From contig NZ_FOQY01000008.1 in NCBI RefSeq assembly GCF_900113865.1, forward strand, positions 239,496-303,495: a stretch of 64,000 bases of DNA, written 5' to 3'. The notes below the pieces were generated by a model. That model was not told where the DNA came from. It ran no database searches and saw only the letters and a list, made by a program, of their open reading frames with translations. This stretch comes from Streptosporangium canum (GTDB lineage: Bacteria > Actinomycetota > Actinomycetes > Streptosporangiales > Streptosporangiaceae). This document shows positions 24,965-33,808 of the stretch, one piece after another; position 1 is the first letter of the stretch; each line of letters opens with the position of its first letter. The translations under genes and the position numbers were made by a program.

Positions 24965-25933
24965 CTACGGGAGGCGACGCAGCGCGGGCAGGAGTTCCTT
25001 CTCCGACCAGTCGAAGAACTCCCGCTGGTGCTCGTGACCGATCTGGACCAGGGCGACATGGGTGAATCCGGCATCGGTGTACTTGCGTACCGCCTCCACG
25101 ACCGCGTCCACGTCGGAGCCGCACGGCACCTTCTCCGCGACGTCCTCCGGGCGTACGGTCTCGGCGTAGGCGGCGAAGTTGACCGGGGCGGGCAGCTCGG
25201 CCATGACCTTCCAGCCCGCCGCGGACCAGCGCCACAGCCGGTGTGCCCGCTCCAGGGCCGCCTTGGGATCGGAGTCGTAGCAGACGGGAAGCTGGCCGTA
25301 GACGGGCTTGCCCTCGCCGCCGGAGGCGGCGAAACGCCTGACCAGCTCGCCGTCCGGGTCGGTCGCCACCAGGCCGTCGCCGTACTCGGCGGCGATGTCC
25401 CCCGAGCCGCCGCCGGAGGCGGCGATCGCCAGGGGCACCGGCCGCTCCGGCAGGTCGAACAGCTTGGCCGAGTCGACGTCGAAGAACTCGCCCCGGTAGG
25501 TCGTGTAGCCGCCCTCGAACAGCTCCTTGATGATCTCGATCGCCTCGCGGAACATCTCGTGCCGGGTGTTGACCGGCGGCCAGCCGTGGCCGACCACGTG
25601 CTCGTTGAGGTTCTCCCCGGAGCCCAGCCCCAGCGTGAACCGGCCCTCCGTCAGAGCCCCCATCGTGGCGGCCTTCTGGGCCACGACCGCGGGGTGGTAG
25701 CGCATGATCGGGCAGGTCACGTAGGTCATCAGCGGCAGACGCTCGGTGGCGTGCGCGGCCGCGCCGAGCACCGACCAGGCATACGGTGAATGCCCCATCT
25801 CCTCAAGCCACGGAAAGTAGTGGTCGGAGATGACCGCGTAGTCGAATCCGATCCGCTCCGCCGTGGCGACGTCGTCCACCAGCTGCCGCGCCGGCGTCTG
25901 CTCACACATCATCGTGTAACCGATCTCAGCCAT
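24965..25933 (-). CDS. F420-dependent LLM-class oxidoreductase
   Basis: Luciferase-like TIM-barrel oxidoreductase of the F420-dependent glucose-6-phosphate-dehydrogenase/TIGR03557 branch, 322 residues. It begins with IGYTMMCEQTPARQLVDDV and continues with DYAVISDHYFPWLEEMGHSP, GRFTLGLGSGENLNEHVVG and PLAIAASGGGSGDIAAEYGD. These are the F420 phosphate and deazaflavin-contact regions of the family. Actual sugar-phosphate specificity is not guaranteed; many paralogues act on other substrates. The upstream region carries a perfect 21-bp tandem duplication. Confidence 0.88.
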   Translation of the reverse strand: MAEIGYTMMCEQTPARQLVDDVATAERIGFDYAVISDHYFPWLEEMGHSPYAWSVLGAAAHATERLPLMTYVTCPIMRYHPAVVAQKAATMGALTEGRFTLGLGSGENLNEHVVGHGWPPVNTRHEMFREAIEIIKELFEGGYTTYRGEFFDVDSAKLFDLPERPVPLAIAASGGGSGDIAAEYGDGLVATDPDGELVRRFAASGGEGKPVYGQLPVCYDSDPKAALERAHRLWRWSAAGWKVMAELPAPVNFAAYAETVRPEDVAEKVPCGSDVDAVVEAVRKYTDAGFTHVALVQIGHEHQREFFDWSEKELLPALRRLP

Positions 25934-25994
25934 GTCTCCTCCCTACCCAGCCCCCTCCGCGTCTCGCCGGGGACCGGGGAAACTTGGCCTTCTT

Positions 25995-26036
25995 TGCCGC
26001 ATCCGTGGATACGACTGCCGCATCCGTGGATACGAC
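25995..26036 (-). repeat. Perfect 21-bp tandem duplication upstream of F420 enzyme gene
   Basis: Two identical abutting 21-bp units (25995-26015 and 26016-26036). Each contains the inverted motif ATCC-GT-GGAT. The 21-bp period is two helical turns, placing both on one DNA face, which suits a cooperative operator or activator site. It lies 62-103 bp upstream of the start. Confidence 0.7.
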
Positions 26037-26157
26037 CTGGGAGAACGGGCCGGAGCGCGGTCATCCGGATCGTTTCCCGGCGGCGCCGCCACGTCCGAGG
26101 CGCCCGTCCCGCCGGCCTGCGGGACGGGCCGTCCGGGGACACGGCCGCGTCAGGGCG

Positions 26158-27504
26158 TCACCGGCTCAGGACCGGGTAGTTGCCGCGGAAGACGCCGTGG
26201 GGGTCGCGTGCGCGCTTGACGTCGCGCAGCCGGGCCAGGACCTCGCCGGGGAAGGCCGTCGCGGCCTCGTCCCCGGGGGAGAGGAAGGTGTACGGCCTGC
26301 GCCCGCTGGTGTGCGGCGCGAGCGCGTCGGCGATCCCGTTCTGCCGGGCGCCCATGGCGGCGGCGACCTCGGGGGTGGACGGGATGCCGACCATGTAGAG
26401 CGAGTACGGCTCGGCCAGGTGCCCGCAGGCGCCGCCGTCGCGCGCCGGCCGGGCCAGTGCCCCGCCCAGGTGGCGCACCTGCACGCTGAGCAGCGGGTCG
26501 ATGGGGCCGGCCAGCAGCGCCGCGGTCACCGCGTCGTCGAGGCCGGTCAGCAGCTCCGCGCGTGCCAGGACGGGCGCCGGGTCGGTCGGCTCGGCGCAGA
26601 TGCCGCCCAGCTCGGCCACCGGCAGCGTGCCCCGGCTGTCCATGACGAGCCCGTCGATCTTGTCGAAGCGGCGCAGCAGATCCTGGGCCTGGCCGGCCTC
26701 GCCCAGGAAGGTGGCATCCACCGTCACCAGGGCCCTGCCGCGCAGGAAGTCGGGGAGGCCGGGGAGCGGCGGGAAGTTCAGCAGGTGGAACCAGACGGTG
26801 AGCTCGTCGGGGGCCTCCGCGGTGACCTCCTGGAAGGCCGCCAGCACCTCCCGGGCCCGCTCGGCCGGCCACATCATGCGCCCGCCGTACAGGTGGGGCG
26901 CCGGGTGCAGGTCGAACTCGACGCCGGTCACCAGGACGCTGTCGCCGCCACCGCCGCGCAGCGCCCAGAACAGCTCGGGGTCGGAGCCGGCGTCCACCGT
27001 GGCCCGGTCGCCCCCGGCGTCGACGACGTCGAAGGCGCGGACGCTGTCGGCGGCGAAGCCGTGGCGGCGGCTGAACCAGCTCAATCCGCCGCCCAGGGTG
27101 TAGCCGACCACGCTCACCACGGGAGAGCTGCCGGCCAGCCCGGTCAGCCCGTGCGGGCTCGCGGCGGCCAGCACCTCGCCCCACTTCACCCCCGCCCCCA
27201 CCCGGGCGACCCGCGCCTCGGGCCGGACGTCGACCCCGTCCAGCCTCCCGGTGCGCAGCAGGATCACCCCGTCCACGTCGCCGCCGGCGCCGTGGCCGCT
27301 CGGCTGGGCGGAGACGGCCAGCCCTGCCCGGCGGGCGTAGCCGACCAGCGCGGCCACGTCGTCGGCGTCCTGTGCCTCGACCACGGCTCTGACCGGCTGC
27401 TCCACCGCGAGGTTCCACGGCTGCCGGGCCTGCTCGAAGCCGTCGTCGCCGGCCACCAGCACCCGGCCCCGGACGGCACGCTGAAGATCGTTCCCAATCG
27501 TCAT
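26158..27504 (-). CDS. BBE-like FAD-binding oxidoreductase
   Basis: Flavoprotein of the PCMH/berberine-bridge-enzyme family, 448 residues. The FAD-binding segments are VAALVGYARRAGLAVSAQPS followed by GHGAGGD, with the conserved His for covalent FAD attachment, then VGAGVKWGEVL and YTLGGGLSWFSRRHGFAAD. The BBE C-terminal element is RDPHGVFRGNYPV. The second (6-S-Cys) flavin link seen in some members is not apparent. The ATG at 27504 has GGAGGAGAG immediately upstream. It follows the LAL regulator gene by 160 bp on the same strand, with a palindrome just before the ribosome-binding site. Confidence 0.87.
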   Translation of the reverse strand: MTIGNDLQRAVRGRVLVAGDDGFEQARQPWNLAVEQPVRAVVEAQDADDVAALVGYARRAGLAVSAQPSGHGAGGDVDGVILLRTGRLDGVDVRPEARVARVGAGVKWGEVLAAASPHGLTGLAGSSPVVSVVGYTLGGGLSWFSRRHGFAADSVRAFDVVDAGGDRATVDAGSDPELFWALRGGGGDSVLVTGVEFDLHPAPHLYGGRMMWPAERAREVLAAFQEVTAEAPDELTVWFHLLNFPPLPGLPDFLRGRALVTVDATFLGEAGQAQDLLRRFDKIDGLVMDSRGTLPVAELGGICAEPTDPAPVLARAELLTGLDDAVTAALLAGPIDPLLSVQVRHLGGALARPARDGGACGHLAEPYSLYMVGIPSTPEVAAAMGARQNGIADALAPHTSGRRPYTFLSPGDEAATAFPGEVLARLRDVKRARDPHGVFRGNYPVLSR

Positions 27505-27521
27505 GATCTCTCCTCCATGTA

Positions 27522-27543
27522 GGTGCGCCCACCTTGGCGCACC
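27522..27543 (-). promoter_or_regulatory. Inverted repeat before the BBE-like gene
   Basis: Perfect 8-bp arms GGTGCGCC and GGCGCACC are separated by six bases, just upstream of the ribosome-binding site. It could be an operator or a 5' UTR hairpin. Confidence 0.45.
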
Positions 27544-27664
27544 CGACTTGGAAGCAGGTTGGGATCCGGTTGGGGACGACCGCACACGTCGGGGTGCCGG
27601 CCCGCGCGCCCGCCGAGGCCCGCCTCCCGGCGGATGCCGTACCGGCGGGCCCGTGCGTGCCGGC

Positions 27665-30412
27665 TCAATCCGGGCCTTCCCCGAACTCCGGACCGGTCCC
27701 GACCAGCCGGGCCAGCTCGGTGCGGGTGGTGATGCCGAGCTTCGGATAGACCTTGTAGAGGTGATACTCGACGGTGCGCGGGCTGAGGAACAGCCGGGCC
27801 GCCACATCCCGGTTGGAGGCGCCCTCGGCGACGAGCCGGGCGATCCGCAGCTCCTGCGGGGTCAGGGCGTTCAGGGCCGCCGGGCCGGGCCGGGCCACGC
27901 TCTCTCCGGCGGCGCGCAGCTCGCTGTGCGCCCGCTCGGCCCACGGCTCGGCGCCGAGACGCTGGAACGTCTCCAGGGCGGACCGCAGGGGCTGCCGCGC
28001 GTCGCCGGCCCGGTGGGTACGGCGGAGCCGCTCGCCGTACAGCAGCGACGTCCGGGCCTGCTCGAAAGGGGCGGGCCCGCCCTCGGCGTGCAGGCGCAGC
28101 GCCTCCTCGTACAGCGGGACGGCTCTGTCGCCGTCTTCGAGCAGCGCGCGGCACCGGGCCAGCAGGGCCCGCGAGGCAGGGGTCCCGGCGTGCACCGACC
28201 ACTGTTCGAGGGAGGACACCGTGGCACGGGCCGCGCCGTGGTCACCGCACGCGACCGCCGCCTCGACCCGGTCCGGAGCCGACCTCCAGACGACCGTGGG
28301 GTGCCCGGCCCCGGGCCCCGCGGTGGTGAGCGCGGAGAAACGCGCGTGGGCCGCGGCGAACCGGCCCATCCCCAGATCGAGCAGTCCCAGCGCGTAGGAC
28401 GCCGTGCCCGCGCGCAGGCCGATCCGGTGGGGGACGGCGATGGCCAGCGCCTCCTGGGCGTACTCGCGGCAGGCGTCCTCCTGGCCGCGCACGGCCGCGA
28501 CCGCCGCGAGGTTCGCCAGATGCGCGGCGGCGGAGTTGGTGTAGCCCGCCTCGCGGGCGAGCGTCAGGCCCTCTTCGGCGATCGCGGCGCTGATGCCGAG
28601 CCGGCCGTTGATCCGCTCGGCCGTCGAGACGAACTCCAGCACCACCGGGAGCTGGCCGACCAGCCCGGAGACCCTGGCGGCCCGGCCGGCCCGGACGCCG
28701 AATCCCGCCGCCACATCCGCTTCGCCCAGATAGCTCGCCGCCGCGCAGGCCCACAGCAGCTCGGACGCGCCGGACAGCCCGTCCGCCCGGAGCAGTGCCC
28801 GCCGCAGCGTCTGCCCGCCCCGGCGGGCGTCCCCGGCGAGCATCGCGCCGATCCCGATCAGCACCGCCCGCAGGAAGGAGTCGTCCCCGCCGGGAAGCGA
28901 CTCCGCCCGCCGGCCGATGTCGACGATGGCCGCGACGTCTCCGACGTAGGAGGCGGCCTCGGAGGCGTCGGCCAGCATCTCCAGGGCCCTGCCCGGATCC
29001 GCGTCGCGCACCCGGTCGGCGCCTTCGAGGAAGGCCCGCTGGGCCTCGGTCGCGTCTCCGCCGTTCAGCTCGAAACGTCCCCGTAGCTGGGCGAGCTCGG
29101 CGATCAGGAGCGGCTCCCGGGCCAGTTCGCGCGCCCCGGCCAGGCAGGTCTCCGCCTGGCCGGGACGTCCGCCGAGCCAGGCGGCGGTGGCCGCGTCGGT
29201 GAGCCGCCGCGCCCGGACGGCGCGGTCCGGGGTGAGGTCCGCCGACCGGGCCAGCGCGACGGCGGCGTCGGCGTACCCGCCCCGCGCCCGCGCCCGCCCG
29301 GCCGACGCGGCGAGCTCGGCGGCGACGCCCTCGTCCCGGCCCACCGAGGCGGCGGCCCGGTGCCAGGCCCGCCTGTCGGCGTCCTCGGCCCCGTCCAGCA
29401 GCTCGGCGAGCGCGGTGTGGACCAGGCGCCGCTGCACGGAGCTCGACCGCGCGTACACCGCGGATCGGACCAGAGGGTGCCGGAACCGGATCGAGGTCCC
29501 CTCCACCTCGACGAGCCCGGCGGCCTCGACCGGATGCAGCTCCGCCGGGTCCACCCCCAGCCGGCCGGCCGCGCGCAGGATCAAACCCAGGTCGCCGAGC
29601 CCCTCCACCGCCGCGATGAGCGCTATCAGCCGGCCGGCTTCGGCAAGCCGCTCCACCTGGTCGCCGAAGATCTGCCCGATGCCCGCTCCCACGGGCAGGG
29701 GGTCCGGCAGCGGGGTCCGGCCCGCGAGCTGATCCGCCGTGAGCAGCCCGACCACCTCGCGCAGAGCCAGGGGATTACCGCCGGTCAGCGCCACGAGCCG
29801 GTCGCCGACCTCCTGGGCCGGCGGCACCGCCGACCGGGAGGCGAGCAGTTCCGCCGCGCTCCGCGCGTCGAGGCCGGTGAGGCGGAGGTCCGGGACACCG
29901 CGCAGGTGCGCCCCGGCGTCACCGCGTACGGCGATCAGCATCCCCACCCCCTCGGTCCGCAGGCGACGGGCGGAGAACAGCAGAGCGTCCGCGGAGGCCT
30001 GATCGATCCACTGGAAGTCGTCGATCAGGCAGAGCAGGCCGTCCGGCACCGCCGCCTCGGTGAGCAGGGACAGCACACCCGCCGAAACGAGGAAACGGTC
30101 GTCGGTGGGGGAGGAGGCCAGGCCGAGCGCCCCGCCGACGGCGTCGCGCTGCGGGCCGGGCAGCAGGTCCAGCAGCCCGGTCTCCGCGCGCAGCAGCTGG
30201 TGGAGCGCGCCGAAGGCCAGCCCGGTCTCCGGCTCGGTGCCCGTCGCCCGCAGCACCCGCATCGGGGCGCCGCAGGCGGCGGCGAGATCCAGCAGCGCCG
30301 ACTTGCCGACTCCCGGCTCGCCGTGCAGGACGAGGGCCTGGCCGGCACCCGCCCGCGCGGCGGCCACGAGCTCGCCGATCGCGGCGCGCTCGGCCACCCG
30401 CCCGTGCAACAT
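27665..30412 (-). CDS. LAL-type LuxR family transcriptional regulator
   Basis: Large ATP-binding LuxR regulator, 915 residues. The N-terminal AAA/NB domain has Walker A GEPGVGKSALL and Walker B LLCLIDDFQWIDQASADALL. A long TPR-like helical middle follows, and the C-terminal HTH is LTPQELRIARLVAEGASNRD with LSPRTVEYHLYKVYPKLGI. Such regulators are activators, often of antibiotic or sugar genes. The ATG at 30412 gives the family-typical start LHGRVAERAAIGELV; in-frame codons upstream add unconserved residues. The BBE-like gene downstream is the obvious candidate target. Confidence 0.88.
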   Translation of the reverse strand: MLHGRVAERAAIGELVAAARAGAGQALVLHGEPGVGKSALLDLAAACGAPMRVLRATGTEPETGLAFGALHQLLRAETGLLDLLPGPQRDAVGGALGLASSPTDDRFLVSAGVLSLLTEAAVPDGLLCLIDDFQWIDQASADALLFSARRLRTEGVGMLIAVRGDAGAHLRGVPDLRLTGLDARSAAELLASRSAVPPAQEVGDRLVALTGGNPLALREVVGLLTADQLAGRTPLPDPLPVGAGIGQIFGDQVERLAEAGRLIALIAAVEGLGDLGLILRAAGRLGVDPAELHPVEAAGLVEVEGTSIRFRHPLVRSAVYARSSSVQRRLVHTALAELLDGAEDADRRAWHRAAASVGRDEGVAAELAASAGRARARGGYADAAVALARSADLTPDRAVRARRLTDAATAAWLGGRPGQAETCLAGARELAREPLLIAELAQLRGRFELNGGDATEAQRAFLEGADRVRDADPGRALEMLADASEAASYVGDVAAIVDIGRRAESLPGGDDSFLRAVLIGIGAMLAGDARRGGQTLRRALLRADGLSGASELLWACAAASYLGEADVAAGFGVRAGRAARVSGLVGQLPVVLEFVSTAERINGRLGISAAIAEEGLTLAREAGYTNSAAAHLANLAAVAAVRGQEDACREYAQEALAIAVPHRIGLRAGTASYALGLLDLGMGRFAAAHARFSALTTAGPGAGHPTVVWRSAPDRVEAAVACGDHGAARATVSSLEQWSVHAGTPASRALLARCRALLEDGDRAVPLYEEALRLHAEGGPAPFEQARTSLLYGERLRRTHRAGDARQPLRSALETFQRLGAEPWAERAHSELRAAGESVARPGPAALNALTPQELRIARLVAEGASNRDVAARLFLSPRTVEYHLYKVYPKLGITTRTELARLVGTGPEFGEGPD

Positions 30413-31049
30413 GAGATGGTCTTCCCGCCGCCGGGCCTGCTCCGGAGTCTTCTCGCGCACCTCGATGAGCTCAGGGATTCCCGTGCCCGAGGAGCACCGC
30501 ACCCCCTCCGCCGCCGGACCCGACGAGCTCGCCCCCTCTCGTTTCCGGGCCAGACTTTACCTTCCCCGCCTTCGTGGCCCGTCTCGGCCGCGGCGTCGCC
30601 GGAACCGCCGAGCGCCGGGAACGTCCGCCGGCGGGGAGCGCAGAGCCATATGAGTGTTTTGTGAAGAATATACAAGAAGGCGGTACCGGTCGGTGATGAT
30701 CCAAAAGCGGGAGCGGGAAGGCCTGTGCCGGCACCTCCGTTTAAATGTAATAAATAACGGCTCTATTACGCTTTGGCAGCAGTTTTCGTTATATATGGAT
30801 TAATGTCGGTGCAGAACGTGAATTGGCCGGTAGGCCTTCCGGATACGTGGGGCCGTATGTGAAAGGCGCCCGGCTTCCACGGCCCCGATTGCCGGCCGGA
30901 GTCCCGGGGGCGGCCGCCCGGCCGTGGCTTCGGCCGCGCGAACACGGTGTGCGCTTCACGGCCGCGTGAAACGGCCCGGTCTCCGGGGCATGGGGCGGCC
31001 CCGGCTCCAGGTGCGGAGCCGGGGCCTGTGGAGCGGTGGTTATTTCGCG
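30413..31049. other. Intergenic region with AT-rich island, 637 bp
   Basis: Between about 30650 and 30830 the DNA is strikingly AT-rich for this genome (runs such as TTAAATGTAATAAATAACGG), probably the promoter region of the LAL regulator. A 6-bp inverted repeat GTAATA...TATTAC (30747-30769) is present. No gene is visible. The right end holds the M4 protease terminator. Confidence 0.45.
30997..31026 (-). terminator. Terminator hairpin after M4 protease gene
   Basis: Perfect 12-bp stem (GGCCCCGGCTCC with GGAGCCGGGGCC) and six-base loop, beginning 23 bases beyond the stop on the minus strand. Confidence 0.75.
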
Positions 31050-33233
31050 TTACGGGGCGTTGTAGCCCAGGGTGTAGGAGCCGCTGCCGCTGTAGGCGTA
31101 GACGCGGTAGCGGTAGAAGCCGGCGGTGCCGTTGTAGGTGAAGGACTCATCCGGGTTGGCCGAGGTGCCGCTGGCCACGGTCGACCAGGTGCCCAAGCTG
31201 TTGCGCTTTTGCAGGTACAGGTCGAAGTCGGTGCCGTTCGGGCCGTCCAGGCAGGCCGAGTGCGTTCCCGACGTGGTGGTCTGGAAGCCGGCCGTGCTCG
31301 GCTGGTAGACGCTGGCTCCCGAGGAGAGGGTGCCGGTGTAGGTGTGCTGCCTGCCGGCGCACGTACCGCTGCCGCCGACGCTCAGGGTGAAGGTGGCCGT
31401 CCTGTCGACGCTGGTCCCGTCACCTGTGACGATCACGTTGTAGGTGCCGGACGCGGTGCCCGCCGGGACCGTGATCGCCAGGGTGGAGGAGGCGCCGGAG
31501 GTCACCGACGGCGGGGTGAAGGCGGCGGTCGCGCCCGAGGGCAGGCCGGACGCCGAGAACGTCACGCTCTGCGCGGTGCCCGAGGTCGTCTGCGTGCTGA
31601 CCGTCGTGGTCGCCTGCTGGCCGGGCTGCACGCTCGCCGACGTCGGGTTGAGCGTCAGGGAGAAGTCGGGGCCCGTCGAGCACCCGGTGGGCTCGTTCGC
31701 CGCCGCGGGGACGCTGACCGCGGTCCAGGCCGCCTTGGTCGCGTTGAACTCGGTGCAGGAGCCGGGGAACAGCTGGATCGCCGCCTCCAGCGAGGCCTTG
31801 CGGACGAGCGAGTGGGTCCAGGTCGAGGTCTTGCGCAGCAGCGCGCCCATGAAGATCTGGCCGGCCTTCTGGATGCCGAGGCCGGTGAGGGTGGAGCCGT
31901 TGCAGGTCGGGCTGACCGGCTGGCCGTCGGTCGGGTTCGTGCCCTGGGCGAGCAGGTAGAACCAGTGGTTCTGGACGCCCGCTCCCGCGTGCACCTCCAG
32001 GTTCGGCACCGAGGCGGAGTAGCAGTCGGGGTGGCCGGAGATCTGCGACGGCTTGTGCATGTAGCGGATCGGCCCGCTGCCGACCAGGTTGACCTCCTCG
32101 CCCACGCTGAAGTCCGGCGGGTCGTACTGGGCCGGCTCGTTGGCGTAGTACTCGGTCAGCGCGCCGAAGATGTCACCGGTGGACTCGTTGAGCCCGCCCT
32201 TCTCGTTGCTGCCGGTCGAGCCGCCGGGCGTGGTCTGGAAGATGGCGTGGCCGTACTCGTGGGCCACCACGTCGATCGGGGTCGCCTGGCGCTGGCTGTC
32301 CTGCGAGCGGCCGAAGTTGGTGTAGCTGCCGTTCCAGTAGGCGTTGACGTCGGACAGGCCGACCCTGGCGGGGAAGCCGCCGCCGGTGCCGTTGAACCCG
32401 CTGCGGCCGAGCCAGGCGCTCAGCATGTCCCATTCCTTGCCCGCGGCGTGGAGCGCGTCCACGCAGGCGGTCTCCAGGTCGGTGCCCGAGCCGTTGCCCC
32501 AGGTGTCGTCGGGGCCGGTGTAGGCGCTGCCGTTCTGGCCGCCGCAGCGGACGCCCGTGCGGACCGGGTCGGTCATGGAGGACGTCGTGCCGGACGTGGT
32601 GCCGATGGTGACCGGGCCGTTGTAGTAGCCCGTCCCCTGACCGGCCATGACCTCGTCCGACTTCTCGACGACCGCGCCGGTCAGCGCGTCGACGAAGACG
32701 TGCATCTTGCTCTCGCGGCCGTTGTTCGTGCCGCTGACGACCACCTCGTAGGCGAGCCGCCCGGAGCCCTGGGCCATCACCGACAGCTTGGGCGTGGAGA
32801 CCTCGGCGGCGTCGGTGATCTCGGCCTTGGCGATCTCCGCGGCCTTCTGCGCCTCCACCTTCGGGGTGGTCCCGACGGTCAGCGTCTCGGTCTGGGCGAC
32901 CGACGTGCTCAGCACGCCGCCGGTGGAGTTGGTGACGACGACGAAGTCGCCGCCGTAGACGGGCAGGCCGGCGTAGGTACGGGTGTAGGAGACGTAGTTG
33001 AGTCCCCCCTTGCCCGAGATCGCGTTGCGGCGCTGGAACTGGTCCTTGACCGAGGCCTGCAGGAACGCGGGCTCGGCTTCGACCAGGCGGTCGGCCGACT
33101 GGGAGGGGGAGTCGGGAGGGGCGGTCGACGGGGCGAGGACGGTCAGTCCTGCGGCTCCCGCCGATGCGGTGGACAGTGCCACGACCATGCTTGTCGCCGT
33201 GGCCACTAGCGCAAACGCGACAGAGCGTTTCAC
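31050..33233 (-). CDS. Secreted thermolysin-like metalloprotease (M4) with PPC domain
   Basis: Secreted M4 protease, 727 residues. Order: signal peptide (KRSVAFALVATATSMVVAL), FTP/PepSY propeptide (LNYVSYTRTYAGLPVYGGDF), catalytic domain with zinc motif HEYGHA and third ligand in GGLNESTGDIFG, and the catalytic His of the NLEVHAGAGVQNHWFY region. An Ig-like segment follows (FSLTLNPTSASVQPGQQATT), then a C-terminal pre-peptidase domain with DFDLYLQKR. The GTG at 33233 has AAGGAG at ideal spacing, so the longer in-frame start is rejected. The propeptide and PPC domains are expected to be removed on activation. Confidence 0.93.
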   Translation of the reverse strand: MKRSVAFALVATATSMVVALSTASAGAAGLTVLAPSTAPPDSPSQSADRLVEAEPAFLQASVKDQFQRRNAISGKGGLNYVSYTRTYAGLPVYGGDFVVVTNSTGGVLSTSVAQTETLTVGTTPKVEAQKAAEIAKAEITDAAEVSTPKLSVMAQGSGRLAYEVVVSGTNNGRESKMHVFVDALTGAVVEKSDEVMAGQGTGYYNGPVTIGTTSGTTSSMTDPVRTGVRCGGQNGSAYTGPDDTWGNGSGTDLETACVDALHAAGKEWDMLSAWLGRSGFNGTGGGFPARVGLSDVNAYWNGSYTNFGRSQDSQRQATPIDVVAHEYGHAIFQTTPGGSTGSNEKGGLNESTGDIFGALTEYYANEPAQYDPPDFSVGEEVNLVGSGPIRYMHKPSQISGHPDCYSASVPNLEVHAGAGVQNHWFYLLAQGTNPTDGQPVSPTCNGSTLTGLGIQKAGQIFMGALLRKTSTWTHSLVRKASLEAAIQLFPGSCTEFNATKAAWTAVSVPAAANEPTGCSTGPDFSLTLNPTSASVQPGQQATTTVSTQTTSGTAQSVTFSASGLPSGATAAFTPPSVTSGASSTLAITVPAGTASGTYNVIVTGDGTSVDRTATFTLSVGGSGTCAGRQHTYTGTLSSGASVYQPSTAGFQTTTSGTHSACLDGPNGTDFDLYLQKRNSLGTWSTVASGTSANPDESFTYNGTAGFYRYRVYAYSGSGSYTLGYNAP

Positions 33234-33808
33234 GCAGTACTCCTTCTGCTGAGCGACGGCCACGAGTTCTTTTGGGAGGTAGCCGTGGTCCGTCGAATTG
33301 CCTGGATGCGAACCTCGTCGACGCGTTCACACATGCCGCGCGCTGGCGATGGTGAACGGCCGGGCGGAGAGGCTCGCGGGTAATAGTGGGACTGAGAGGC
33401 ATTTGACGCCTTCCAGGCGGAGTCGTCAATATTTAGGTCAATAATGTGAAATTCACAGTTTGGCGGTCAATTGTAGGATTTATGAACAATGCCTGTTCAG
33501 TACGGCGGCGGCCTCTCCGGCCGGGGGCCGGTCTCGCGGCCGGCTGGACCACCGGCGCCCGGCCGTTGGCCGTCGGGCAGCGCCCGGACGGCGATCAGGT
33601 GTTCCTTGCCGGAGCCCTGCCGCCCCCGCCGGAGGTCCCGGTGACGCCTCGGTGAACGGCCGCCCGTCGCCCGGACTGCCCCGATCCCGGCGTCCGGCCA
33701 GGTCGGCGTCTCCGGAGGGTGGTGCGCGAGTGGTTCTCCCGGCGTCCCGGGCGGTTCCGCGCCGGCGGGCCGAGAGGCTGAAATTTTCTTTTAGGACACC
33801 TCGAAGTC
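33234..33808. other. Divergent promoter region, 575 bp
   Basis: This spacer separates the M4 protease (leftward) and phosphodiester glycosidase (rightward) genes. Around 33425-33490 it is AT-rich with three GTCAAT repeats and an 11-bp palindrome GTGAA-A-TTCAC (33446-33456). The segment 33490-33780 is GC-rich without a supported gene. Confidence 0.4.

Noticed and set aside
30924..33209. 761-codon plus-strand frame opposite the M4 protease
   Set aside because: Antisense shadow of a protease with a complete HEYGH site and signal peptide.
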